A DNA stretch of 64,000 nucleotides. Origin: [Mycobacterium] zoologicum. GTDB taxonomy: Bacteria > Actinomycetota > Actinomycetes > Mycobacteriales > Mycobacteriaceae. Under the pieces are notes generated by a model. The model was not told where the DNA came from and did not search any database. It saw nothing but the letters and a program-made list of their open reading frames with translations. The DNA is taken from positions 2,231,415 to 2,295,414 of the forward strand of contig NZ_CP083985.1 in assembly GCF_020172665.1 (NCBI RefSeq). Reading direction: 5' to 3'. Position numbers and translations under genes: made by a program. Position 1 is the first letter of the stretch. Each line of letters starts with the position of its first letter. This document shows, piece after piece, positions 9,761-19,290 of the stretch.

Positions 9761-10783
9761 ATGCGATTGGGCATGATCGGCCTCGGCCGGATGGGAGCCA
9801 ATCTCGTCCGGCGGCTGACAGACGGTGGCCATGAATGCGTGGTCTATGACCACAATCCCGATGCCGTGGCAGCATTGACCGGCGAACCCGGTGTCACGGG
9901 GGTGTCCTCGACGTCCGAGCTGGCGATGAACCTGTCCGCCCCGCGGGTGGTGTGGGTGATGGTGCCGGCCGGCGACATCACCGCGGGCGTCATCGAGGAG
10001 CTGGCCGGAATCCTGGCGCCCGGCGACATCGTGATCGACGGCGGCAATTCGTACTACCGCGACGACCTGGCACATGCGAAACTGCTGTCCGACAAAGGCA
10101 TTCACCTGCTGGACTGCGGCACCAGCGGCGGGGTCTGGGGCCGCGAGCGCGGTTACTGCCTGATGGTCGGCGGCGACCGCGATGCGTTCGACACCGCCGA
10201 GCCGATTTTCGCCACGGTGGCACCGGGTGTGGAGGCGGCGCCGCGCACGCCGGGCCGCGAGGGTGACGTCAGCCAGGCCGAGAACGGCTATCTGTACTGC
10301 GGCCCGTCCGGGGCGGGGCACTTCGTGAAGATGGTGCACAACGGAATCGAGTACGGGATGATGGCCTCGATCGCCGAGGGTCTGAACATCTTGCACCACG
10401 CAAACATCGGCAAGGTGGCTCAGCAGGGCGATGCCGAGACGGCGCCGTTGAGCCATCCCGAGTACTACCAGTACGACATCGACATCGAGGCGGTCACCGA
10501 GGTCTGGCGACGCGGCAGCGTGATCGGCTCCTGGCTGCTGGACCTCACCGCCGGCGCCTTGCAGAAGTCGCCGGCACTCGAGGAGTTCGCCGGCCGGGTC
10601 TCCGACTCCGGTGAGGGCCGCTGGACCGTCATCGCCGCGATCGACGAGGGCGTGCCGGCGCCGGTGCTGACCACCGCGCTGTACGCGCGTTTCGCCTCAC
10701 GTCACCTGTTCGAATTCGGCGCCAAGGTGCTCTCGGCGATGCGCAAGCAGTTCGGCGGGCACGACGAGAAGCCCGACGCTTAG
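9761..10783 (+). CDS. gnd2: 6-phosphogluconate dehydrogenase, decarboxylating (GndA type)
   Basis: A 340-residue enzyme of the short Gnd class, converting 6-phosphogluconate to ribulose-5-phosphate and CO2 with reduction of NAD(P). The Rossmann motif is GLGRMGANL (residues 7-15). Substrate-binding GGNSYYRDD and GTSGGVWG and the catalytic KMVHNGIEYGMM segment are intact. It closely matches M. tuberculosis Gnd2 (Rv1122), also 340 residues. ATG 9761 gives the family start MRLGMIGLGRMG. A longer frame reading into the upstream gene is rejected because the N-terminal fold begins here. Confidence 0.95.
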   Translation: MRLGMIGLGRMGANLVRRLTDGGHECVVYDHNPDAVAALTGEPGVTGVSSTSELAMNLSAPRVVWVMVPAGDITAGVIEELAGILAPGDIVIDGGNSYYRDDLAHAKLLSDKGIHLLDCGTSGGVWGRERGYCLMVGGDRDAFDTAEPIFATVAPGVEAAPRTPGREGDVSQAENGYLYCGPSGAGHFVKMVHNGIEYGMMASIAEGLNILHHANIGKVAQQGDAETAPLSHPEYYQYDIDIEAVTEVWRRGSVIGSWLLDLTAGALQKSPALEEFAGRVSDSGEGRWTVIAAIDEGVPAPVLTTALYARFASRHLFEFGAKVLSAMRKQFGGHDEKPDA

Positions 10784-10827
10784 CGAAGATCCTGGCCGCC
10801 CACCGGCCCGGCGTGCCAGTATTGGGG

Positions 10828-11754
10828 ATGCCGCGGGTGATCAACCTGATCGCGTTGCTGCTGGTGGCCGGGGCCGCGACGCAGGGGTATCTGCCCGGTG
10901 TCGTCGGCGAGCCACGACAGCCGACCGCCGCAAGTCCGGCCGAGACCATCATTTTGGCTGTGCTGTTGGCGGTATCGGTGGGCGCCGTCGCCATCGCTAC
11001 GGTGAGTCGGCTGCGTCACCCGCGCGCGGCAGCCGGCAGCATGGGGCAGCTGGCCGAGTCACCCCTGGGCGGTCGGGGACGGCTGTCCTGGCGGGTGCTG
11101 CTGATCGCATTGGCGGCAGTGGCGCTGGCGCTGGTGGCGATCGTCGTGTTCGCGGAGCTGGGTGGCATGCACCGTTTCTCGATCCCGGTCGAACTGCCCG
11201 ACTCGCGAAGCGGTGTGCCCGCGTCGCCATCCGCCCCGGGGACACCGGTCCCACCGGCACCGCCCTCGGCTCCCGGCCCGGACGGTTCAGTGGCCGGCCT
11301 GTTGCTGTTCAGCGCCGTGGCGACGGTGCTGCTGGCCGCACTGGTCACCGCGCGCCCTCGCCGCGGCCGCGTTCGGCCATCGGCTACCGACGGCGCGCCG
11401 GTCGTTGTGCCCGGACCCGCCGCGGATGAAACCCTGGTCCGGGTAGCTGAGCTGGGATTGACCCGGATCGCCGACCGCAGTCGTGGACCGCGGGAGGCGA
11501 TCATCGCCTGCTACGCGGCGATGGAGCGCCACCTGGCCGACGTCCCCGATGTCGCACCACGGCAGTGTGACACTCCCACCGAGGTGCTGGCCCGCGCCGT
11601 CGACCATCATGCGCTGGCGTCGGACAACGCCTCCCGGCTGGTGGAGCTGTTCACCGAGGCGCGGTTCAGTCCCCACCAGATGACCGAGCAAGACCGCGCC
11701 GATGCTGTCGCGATACTGCGGCTGGTGCTCGACGAATTGCGGGCTGCGACATGA
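10828..11754 (+). CDS. DUF4129-type membrane protein of the MoxR operon
   Basis: About 308 residues with three or four membrane helices (about 4-22, 30-50, 90-112, 155-178), Pro-rich linkers, and a C-terminal cytosolic segment (about 210-308) matching the DUF4129 pattern seen beside MoxR/DUF58 genes (PREAIIACYAAMERHLAD...TPTEVLARAV...FTEARFS). GTG 10813 is an alternative start. It overlaps the next gene by 4 bp, heading a five-gene translationally coupled operon. Molecular role undefined; the domain is a recurrent partner of MoxR-type chaperone systems. Confidence 0.82.
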   Translation: MPRVINLIALLLVAGAATQGYLPGVVGEPRQPTAASPAETIILAVLLAVSVGAVAIATVSRLRHPRAAAGSMGQLAESPLGGRGRLSWRVLLIALAAVALALVAIVVFAELGGMHRFSIPVELPDSRSGVPASPSAPGTPVPPAPPSAPGPDGSVAGLLLFSAVATVLLAALVTARPRRGRVRPSATDGAPVVVPGPAADETLVRVAELGLTRIADRSRGPREAIIACYAAMERHLADVPDVAPRQCDTPTEVLARAVDHHALASDNASRLVELFTEARFSPHQMTEQDRADAVAILRLVLDELRAAT

Positions 11755-12232
11755 AAATGTTTGCGATGCAAGCGGTCCTGCTGGTAATCGCGGTGGAGCT
11801 GGTGGCATTGGTGCTACACCGGCCGCAGTGGCTGGCGTGGGCGGCAGGCGCTGCGATTGCGGTGCCGCTGGCCGGAATCCGGCGCATGCTGGCGGCGAAC
11901 GCGGGTTCGCCCACGGAGCCGATGGTCGTTGACGAACTCGGAGAATCATTGCGGCGGTGGCTGTCTGGCACGGAAGCCAGGATCCGTTGGGCGGAGTCGA
12001 CGCGGGCGGACTGGGATCGACGCTGGCGCCCGATCCTGGCCAGCCGTTTCGAGGTCTCCACCGGTCAGAGGCGGGCGAAGGACCCCGCGACGTTCAGCGC
12101 CAACGGGGCGATGCTGTTCGGCGACGAGCTGTGGCCGTGGGTGGATCCGGGCAATGTGGCTCCCGCGGGAGAACGCGGGCCGGGACCGGGACGCGCTGTG
12201 TTGGAGGAGATCCTGCACCGGCTGGAGGAGCG

Positions 12233-12236
<4 letters not shown>
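11751..12236 (+). CDS. Small membrane protein of the MoxR operon
   Basis: A 161-residue protein with two N-terminal membrane helices (about 4-22 and 25-43) and a cytosolic tail rich in Trp and Arg (RRWLSGTEARIRWAESTRADWDRRWRPILASRFE). No enzymatic motif. Both ends overlap neighbours as ATGA (4 bp), which fixes its start and indicates translational coupling. Position between DUF4129 and MoxR genes matches actinobacterial operons of this type. Function unknown; probably an anchor or assembly factor. Confidence 0.78.
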
Positions 12237-13227
<991 letters not shown>

Positions 13228-13231
<4 letters not shown>

Positions 13232-14508
13232 TCGTGGACCCGGAGTCCGGCGCGGGCCGCGACGTCGAATTGCACTGGCGGGCCTCATCTTTGACGCGGG
13301 CGCTGATCACCGGCGCGGGGCTGGCCCTGGTGGTGGCGGTGGGCGCCTCGCGCTGCCAGTTGATCGTCTTCGCCGCACCGTTGCTGGGCGTGCTGTGCTC
13401 ACTGGGCCGGCAGTCGCCGGTACCGGTGCTGCACGTGCGCGCAAGCCCGTGCAAGCAGCGCTGTTTCGAATCCGAAACGGTCGAATTGACTGTCTGGGCG
13501 ACCACATCGGCCGCTGAAGTGACTGCGGTGGACCTGGCGGTGTCGGCGCACCCCGCGATGCGACTCGATACCCTTGACAGCTTGGCCGGGCCGGCCCCCG
13601 CGAAGTCGTTGACCGCCCGCACCGAACGCTGGGGCCGTTACCCGATTCGAGCCATCGTGGGCACCGTCGGCAGGGGCGGGCTGCTGGCCGGGACGGCCAC
13701 CGTCGACGTCGCTGAGGTCACAGTGTTCCCGCTGGCGCCGCCGCAGGGCACGCCGATTCCGCGCAGCGAACTGCTCGATCGGGTGGGCACCCACCTGACC
13801 CGGCATCCGGGTCGCGGTGTGGAGTACGCCGACGTCCGTCCCTACGTGCCCGGCGACCCGCTGCGCTCGGTGAACTGGCCGGTCAGTGCGCGGCGAAGAA
13901 GTCTGCACGTCACCCAACGGCTGACCGATCGGGCCGCCGACGTCGTGGTGCTCATCGACGCCTACCCGCAGCCGCACGGTCCGGCGACCGCGGCAGCCGA
14001 GCGGTCGGTGCTCGGCGCAGCGCAGGTGGTGCAGAACGCATTACGCAATGGCGACCGCGCCGGGGTGGTGACGCTCGGTGGCGGCCGGCCGCGCTGGGTG
14101 GACGCGGATATCGGGCAGCGCCAGTTCTATCGCATCGTCGACGCCGTCCTCGGCGCCGGCGACGGATTCGAGACCACCGTCGGCACGCTGGCGCCGCGGG
14201 CCGCTGTTCCGGCCGGCGCCCTGATCATCGCGTTCTCTACGCTTCTGGACACCGAGTTTGCGTTGGCACTGACAGACTTGCGCAAACGCGGGCACGTGGT
14301 GCTGGTCGTCGACGTCCTGGCCGGCTCACCGTTCGAGGACCAACCCGAGCCGTTGGTGTCGCGGATCTGGATGCTGCAGCGCGCTGCCATGTATCGGGAT
14401 ATGGCCAGCTTCGGCGTCGACGTCGCGTCCTGGGTGTCTCAGGAGGCGCTGGATCAGTCGATGCGCCTGGTGACACAGCGGCAACGACCGACGGCGACGG
14501 GGCCATGA
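13228..14508 (+). CDS. DUF58 domain protein
   Basis: A 426-residue MoxR partner. Two hydrophobic helices near the N-terminus (about 22-60) anchor it, followed by a beta-rich segment and the DUF58 signature around 200-235 (RGVEYADVRPYVPGDPLRSVNW), leading into a VWA-like region (VVVLIDAY, residue about 240) with the start of a metal-site pattern. GTG 13228 overlaps the moxR stop, which fixes the start. DUF58 proteins act with MoxR; whether this one binds metal cannot be told from sequence alone. Confidence 0.9.
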
Positions 14509-14951
14509 CGCGGTGTGCCGATGCCCCCGGGCCGGTGCTGTCGGCGCTGTCCGGCGCGTGCGGGCTGGCCATGGCGGCGGCTGCCGGTTCCGCGGCGGAG
14601 GGGACGGCCGCCACCGCGGCGTTGCTGGCGGCGGTCGCGGTGCTGGTCGGGTTCTGGTGGCGTGCGGCGGCGACGGTCGCGGTATTGCTCGTCGTGGTGG
14701 CGATCGGATTCGCCGATCCACCGGCGGTTTCGGCGGCGGTAGCCGGGCTGGCCGCGGTCGGCTACCTGCTGTTGCGGCACGCCGGCACGGTGACGGCTCC
14801 GACGGTGATCTTCGCCCTCGGGTTCACCGGTGCCGCGTTGGCCGTGACAGTCTTCCCGTTCAGCCTGCCATGGCTGCCGCTGGCGGCGCCGTTCGCGGCG
14901 TTCGGTCTCTATGCTGTTGCCGCGCAACCGTTTCTGGGTGCAGAGCGGTAG
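14505..14951 (+). CDS. Small polytopic membrane protein closing the MoxR operon
   Basis: A 148-residue, very hydrophobic Ala/Val-rich protein with four or five predicted membrane helices and short loops. ATG 14505 overlaps the DUF58 stop by 4 bp, so it is the last coupled gene of the operon. No recognised domain. It is convergent with the downstream flavin-oxidoreductase gene, 4 bp away. It probably forms a membrane platform with the two N-terminal membrane proteins of the operon; that is inference from context only. Confidence 0.72.
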   Translation: MTRCADAPGPVLSALSGACGLAMAAAAGSAAEGTAATAALLAAVAVLVGFWWRAAATVAVLLVVVAIGFADPPAVSAAVAGLAAVGYLLLRHAGTVTAPTVIFALGFTGAALAVTVFPFSLPWLPLAAPFAAFGLYAVAAQPFLGAER

Positions 14952-14955
14952 GCAG

Positions 14956-16086
14956 TCAGACGCCAGAGGCTTCGTTGAGCGCTTCGAGGGTGCCGGTGGC
15001 CTCGAGGTACTCCTGCACCCAGCGCTGCATGACCGTCGAGGTCTTCTCGACCTTGGTGAACTGGCCGACGACCTGACCGACCGGGTTGAACGCCACGTCG
15101 ACGCTCTCGTTGGGGAACTTGTTCGTGGCCCGAACCGCCATGCCGGAGACCATGTACTGCAACGGCATGCCCAGCGGCTTGGGGTTCTCCGGGGCCTCCC
15201 ACGCCTCGGTCCAGTCGTTGCGCAGCATCCGGGCCGGTTTGCCGGTGAACGAGCGGCTGCGGACGGTGTCGCGACTGCCCGCCTTGATGTAGGCGGCGTG
15301 CTGGGCCTCGGTGTTCGAGGACTCCTCGACCATCAGCCACTGCGAACCGGTCCACGCACCCTGAGCGCCCAGCGCCAGGGCCGCAGCGATCTGCTGGCCA
15401 CTGCCGATACCGCCGGCGGCCAGCACCGGAACCGGCGCCACCGCCTTGACCACCTCGGGCCACAGCACGATCGAGCCCACCTCGCCGCAGTGGCCGCCGG
15501 CCTCGCCGCCCTGGGCGATGATGATGTCCACCCCGGCTGCCGCGTGCTTCTTGGCCTGCGACGCAGAGCCGCACAGCGCGGCGACCTTGCGGCCCGCTTC
15601 GTGGATGTGGGCGATCATGTCGGCCGGGGGAGTCCCGAGCGCATTGGCGATCATCGTCACCTTCGGGTGCTGCAGCGCGACCTCGACCTGCGGGGTGGCG
15701 GTGGCCTCGGTCCAGCCCAGCAGCTGCAGGCTGTCGTCGTCGGCGTTCTCGACGGGAACGCCGTGGTCGGCCAGCAGCTTCTTGCCGAAGTCGAGGTGCG
15801 CCTGGGGCACCATCTTGCGCAGCGAGGCCGCCAGGTCCTCGGCCGACTGTCCGGAGTCCATGCCCTCGTATTTGTTCGGGATGACGATGTCGACGCCGTA
15901 GGGGTGGTCGCCGATGTTCTCGTCGATCCAGTTCAGTTCGATCTCAAGCTGCTCGGGGGTGAAGCCCACCGCGCCTAGCACCCCGAACCCACCGGCCTTG
16001 CTCACCGCGACGACCACGTCACGACAGTGCGTAAAGGCGAAAATGGGGAACTCGATACCGAGCTCATCGCAGAGGGGAGTGTGCAT
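14956..16086 (-). CDS. Nitronate-monooxygenase-family flavoprotein (Rv1894c-like)
   Basis: A 376-residue TIM-barrel FMN enzyme of the NMO/2-nitropropane-dioxygenase superfamily. Visible features: substrate-side FTHCRDVVVAVSKAGGFGVLG near the N-terminus, the FMN-phosphate loops IIAQGGEAGGHCGE (about 195-208) and PVLAAGGIGSGQQIAAALALGAQGAWTGSQW (about 220-250). Length and sequence match M. tuberculosis Rv1894c. The natural substrate is not known. A perfect KstR consensus lies 35 bp upstream of ATG, so it probably belongs to the cholesterol regulon; a steroid-pathway or detoxification role is inferred. Confidence 0.87.
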   Translation of the reverse strand: MHTPLCDELGIEFPIFAFTHCRDVVVAVSKAGGFGVLGAVGFTPEQLEIELNWIDENIGDHPYGVDIVIPNKYEGMDSGQSAEDLAASLRKMVPQAHLDFGKKLLADHGVPVENADDDSLQLLGWTEATATPQVEVALQHPKVTMIANALGTPPADMIAHIHEAGRKVAALCGSASQAKKHAAAGVDIIIAQGGEAGGHCGEVGSIVLWPEVVKAVAPVPVLAAGGIGSGQQIAAALALGAQGAWTGSQWLMVEESSNTEAQHAAYIKAGSRDTVRSRSFTGKPARMLRNDWTEAWEAPENPKPLGMPLQYMVSGMAVRATNKFPNESVDVAFNPVGQVVGQFTKVEKTSTVMQRWVQEYLEATGTLEALNEASGV

Positions 16087-16120
16087 TACCTGCTCCTTCG
16101 CGGGGGCGATGGGACTTGAG

Positions 16121-16134
16121 TGAAACGTGTTCTA
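16121..16134. promoter_or_regulatory. Perfect KstR operator
   Basis: TGAAACGTGTTCTA fits the KstR consensus TNNAACNNGTTNNA at every fixed position. It lies 35 bp upstream of the flavoprotein gene that ends at 14956. KstR is the TetR repressor of the mycobacterial cholesterol-catabolic regulon, released by 3-oxo-cholestenoyl-CoA-type ligands. Confidence 0.8.
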
Positions 16135-16227
16135 ATTTAGTACCAGACTCGGCGGGCTGAAGCCAATAGGCCACAGGTGGGCGACTGGAATCCCCACACT
16201 ACCGCCAATCGTGTCGCCAGAGCCGAC

Positions 16228-17025
16228 TCAACGGGTTGCGACAGCCCGCAGCACGGCCACTCCGAAGCCGGCGGCTCGGCTCAGCGACCTTGCGCGGGCC
16301 CGGCCGGCCCCGCTGACCCGCAGCACCGGCCAGCCGTGCCGCGCCGCCAGCGCGGCCAGCCCCGGGCGTGGATTGACCGGCCGGGGGTGTCCCACCACCG
16401 ACATCAGCGCGGCGTCCTCGTCGCCGTCGGCATAGAAGAAGCTGTCGGCCAGCTCGATCCCGTTCTTCGCGCAGAACTGCTGGACAGCGGCGGCCTTCTG
16501 TGCGCCCCACACCACGGGTTTGACGACGCCGCCGGTCAGCACACCGTGGTCGTCGAGTTCGAAGCGGTTGCACAACACCTGCCCGATCCCCAGGAAGCGG
16601 GCGACGGGCTCGGCGTGGATGGTCAGGGCGGAGGAACTCAACACCACGGTGTGGCCCGCCTGCTGATGCGCCCGCACGATCTCCCGCATGTGCGGGTAGA
16701 CCCGCTCGGCGATGTGGTCGGCGAACAGTCTCGCGCCGACGCCGTCGAGTTCGCCGATGGACTCGCCACGGAGGTAGCCGGCCGCGCGCATCAACAGCCG
16801 CTCGAACTGCATGCGGCCCAGCCGATATCGCACCGCGGCCTCGACGACACCGAGCACCTCGCCGGCCCGGGCCTGGCGCCGCCGAATGCGGTCACCGGCG
16901 TGAGCGGTGGCGGTGAACCCGGAGACCAGCGTGCCGTCCAGATCGAAGAAGGCCCCGATCCGGGCTCCGGTTTCGGTGCTGGCGATCTCGGCGATCAGGT
17001 CGCGCGGTGATGCTGACGAGGTCAT
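16228..17025 (-). CDS. HAD-superfamily phosphatase, subfamily IB (SerB-like)
   Basis: A 265-residue HAD-IB hydrolase. Motif I is FFDLDGTLV (Asp28 nucleophile, Asp30 acid/base), motif II VVLSSSA (about 135), motif III a conserved Lys (VVKPVVW), motif IV ADGDEDAALMS (about 205). The helical cap between motifs I and II has the size of phosphoserine-phosphatase relatives. In mycobacteria the same domain can be fused to a PlsC acyltransferase; here it stands alone with a short basic C-terminal tail. Substrate unknown: phospho-lipid, phosphoserine or another phosphate ester are all possible. Confidence 0.85.
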   Translation of the reverse strand: MTSSASPRDLIAEIASTETGARIGAFFDLDGTLVSGFTATAHAGDRIRRRQARAGEVLGVVEAAVRYRLGRMQFERLLMRAAGYLRGESIGELDGVGARLFADHIAERVYPHMREIVRAHQQAGHTVVLSSSALTIHAEPVARFLGIGQVLCNRFELDDHGVLTGGVVKPVVWGAQKAAAVQQFCAKNGIELADSFFYADGDEDAALMSVVGHPRPVNPRPGLAALAARHGWPVLRVSGAGRARARSLSRAAGFGVAVLRAVATR

Positions 17026-17102
17026 CGGCGTCGATGTTACGTCCGAGGCGGGTGGGTGGCAGCTGATAGCGTGATCAGCCTATGGATGAGGAGACCAGGT
17101 CC

Positions 17103-17339
17103 ATGACCAGTGAGTCCACCACGACCGATCTGCGCCAGGCACTGTCCGATCAAGCCGAGCAGCTCGGCTGGCGGCGCACCCGCCGGGAGCGTGTCGACAT
17201 CTACAGCCGCGGCATCTACCACGTCCACGCGATGTGGCGCGATGACACCGTCCTCAACGGCGGTGCACATTACGAGGACACCGTCTTGCTGGCCTACACC
17301 ACCGAGGTCGGGAAGATTCAGAGCTGGCTGGCCAAGTGA
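17103..17339 (+). CDS. Small conserved hypothetical protein
   Basis: A 78-residue soluble protein with a compact strand-rich core (RVDIYSRGIYHVHAMWRDDT ... EDTVLLAYTTEVGKI). ATG 17103 is chosen because GAGGAG lies 7 bp upstream; ATG 17082 would add seven residues and has no ribosome site. It is divergent from the HAD gene. No motif I can assign, and no membrane segment. It reads as a genuine small gene by codon use and by the ribosome site. Confidence 0.65.
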   Translation: MTSESTTTDLRQALSDQAEQLGWRRTRRERVDIYSRGIYHVHAMWRDDTVLNGGAHYEDTVLLAYTTEVGKIQSWLAK

Positions 17340-17471
17340 GACGGGCGGGGTAACTGCCGCGACTCCGGTTCGCATCGGTTTCATATACCGCCCGTCGTGT
17401 CACACCAGTCTCAATTTTCACACGGCTAACTTCGGTCCCGACCTTGTCGTTCACGGGATTGGGGAGAAGCC

Positions 17472-17981
17472 ATGTCACGAATCCGAAATTGCCTCACTGT
17501 TGCCGCCGGCGCCGCTACCGGCCTGTTCCTGGGGGCGCTGGCATCCAGCGCGGTCGCCAGCGCGGACGTCGCGCCGATCAACCCCGGCCTGCCCAGCGTG
17601 TTGGAGCAGGTCGTCGCGTCCTCGGCGACCATTCCGCAGCAGTTGCTGCAGACCACCGCGTCGGCACTCAGTGGCTCCACGCTGGCTCCCGCGGCTGCGC
17701 CGGCCCAGTCGCCGATCGCGACCGCGACCTTCAACGTTCCGCCGACGCAGAGCACCGCGGCTCCCGCCGGTACCAGTGGCCTGTCGGGGTTGCCGGCCAG
17801 CCTGGGTTCGATGCTGCCGTTCCCGATGCCGAACTTCGGCGGGGCCGCGCCGGCGGCGATGGCACCGACAGCCATGGCACCGACGTCGATGGTTCCGGGC
17901 GCCTTCATGCCGGCGGCCGCGGCGGCCCCGATTCCCGCGGCGTCCCCGATGGAAGTGGTGCTCATCCCCGGTCTGCCCTGA
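17472..17981 (+). CDS. Secreted Ala/Pro-rich protein
   Basis: A 169-residue exported protein. The signal peptide spans about 1-32 (MSRIRNCLTVAAGAATGLFL, cleavage after ASSAVASA). The mature part is low-complexity: Ala, Pro, Thr and Met rich, with MAPTAMAPTSMVPGAFMPAA-type runs, and ends in a short hydrophobic segment EVVLIPGLP. No Cys and no catalytic motif. Such proteins are common in mycobacterial culture filtrates and evolve quickly. A GGGGAGAAGCC ribosome site precedes ATG 17472. Confidence 0.72.
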   Translation: MSRIRNCLTVAAGAATGLFLGALASSAVASADVAPINPGLPSVLEQVVASSATIPQQLLQTTASALSGSTLAPAAAPAQSPIATATFNVPPTQSTAAPAGTSGLSGLPASLGSMLPFPMPNFGGAAPAAMAPTAMAPTSMVPGAFMPAAAAAPIPAASPMEVVLIPGLP

Positions 17982-18006
17982 CCCGTGAGTGGGTAACCTC
18001 GGACCG

Positions 18007-19281
18007 GTGAGCGCACGCGCAGGAATAGTGGTCACCGGTACCGAGGTACTCACCGGGCGCATCGCCGACCGCAACGGACCGTGGCTCGCCGACCAGCTCC
18101 TGGAACTGGGAGTCGAGTTGGCGCACATCACTATCTGCGGTGACCGGCCTGCTGACATCGAGGCACAGCTGCGGTTCCTGGCCGGTGCCGGTGTCGACCT
18201 GATCGTCACCAGCGGTGGCCTGGGGCCGACGGCCGATGACCTGACCGTCGAGACCGTCTCCCGGTTCTGCGGCCGGGACCTGGTGCTCGATGCTGAGTTG
18301 GAGGACCGGATCGCCGAAATCCTCAAACCGATGATGGCGCGTTACACCGGTCCGGGCGCACCGGATTTTGCGACGGTGCGCGCGGCCAACCGCAAGCAGG
18401 CGATGGTGCCTGCTGGGGCCACCATCCTGGACCCGGTGGGCACCGCGCCGGGCGTGGTGGTGGCGGGCACGCCGACGGTGGTGGTGCTGCCCGGGCCGCC
18501 GCGCGAGCTGCAACCGATGTGGCACAAGGCGATCGGCACCGCAGCGGTGCAGGACGCGATCGCCGGCCGCACCCGCTATGAACAGCAGACGGTGCGGATG
18601 TTCGGGCTGCCCGAATCCGGTCTGGCCGACACACTGCGGCACGCGCAGCAGACCATCGCCGACTACAACCGGCTGGAGATCACCACCTGTCTGCGTCGCG
18701 GGGAGTTGGAGATCGTCACCCGCTATGAACCCGATGCCGCCACCGCCTACGCGCAACTGATCGCGCTGCTGCGCCAACGCCACGGCGGCAAGGTCTTCTC
18801 CGAGGACGGTTCGCTGATCGACGATCTGGTGGCGGGGATGTTGGCGGGTCGGTGGATCGCGACGGCGGAATCCTGTACGGCGGGAATGCTGGCGGCGCGG
18901 CTGGCCGACCAGCCCGGCGCCTCGCAGTATCTGGCCGGCGGCGTGGTGTCGTACTCCAACAATGCGAAATCCGAGCTGCTCGCGGTGGACGCGGCATTGA
19001 TCGCCGAGCACGGCGCGGTGTCCGAGCCGGTGGCCGAGGCGATGGCCGCCGGTGCGCTGCGCCGGTTCGGGGCAGACACTGCGGTGGCCATCACCGGGAT
19101 AGCCGGCCCGGGCGGGGGAACGCCGGACAAGCCCGTGGGCACGGTGTGCTTCTGTGTGGCGCTCGGCGACGGCACGCTGCTGACCCGCACCACCCGGTTG
19201 CCGGGGGAGCGTGCCGATATCCGGGAGCGCTCGACGACGGTGGCCATGCATCTGCTGCGCCGGGCTCTGTCAGCCGAATGA
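18007..19281 (+). CDS. cinA: CinA-family protein (NMN amidohydrolase / ADP-ribose pyrophosphatase-like)
   Basis: A 424-residue two-domain cytosolic protein. The N-terminal COG1058 domain (about 1-170) carries GTEVLTGR and [11 protein letters not shown], the MoaB-like nucleotide site; the C-terminal CinA domain (about 265-424) carries [22 protein letters not shown] and [17 protein letters not shown], the NMN-deamidase region. The family salvages or cleans nicotinamide nucleotides. It matches M. tuberculosis Rv1901 throughout. GTG 18007 agrees with the family N-terminus VSARAGIV. In mycobacteria CinA has been linked to tolerance of NAD-adduct drugs such as isoniazid (established knowledge, not seen here). 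Confidence 0.93.
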   Translation: MSARAGIVVTGTEVLTGRIADRNGPWLADQLLELGVELAHITICGDRPADIEAQLRFLAGAGVDLIVTSGGLGPTADDLTVETVSRFCGRDLVLDAELEDRIAEILKPMMARYTGPGAPDFATVRAANRKQAMVPAGATILDPVGTAPGVVVAGTPTVVVLPGPPRELQPMWHKAIGTAAVQDAIAGRTRYEQQTVRMFGLPESGLADTLRHAQQTIADYNRLEITTCLRRGELEIVTRYEPDAATAYAQLIALLRQRHGGKVFSEDGSLIDDLVAGMLAGRWIATAESCTAGMLAARLADQPGASQYLAGGVVSYSNNAKSELLAVDAALIAEHGAVSEPVAEAMAAGALRRFGADTAVAITGIAGPGGGTPDKPVGTVCFCVALGDGTLLTRTTRLPGERADIRERSTTVAMHLLRRALSAE

Positions 19282-19290
19282 CGCGCCGGC

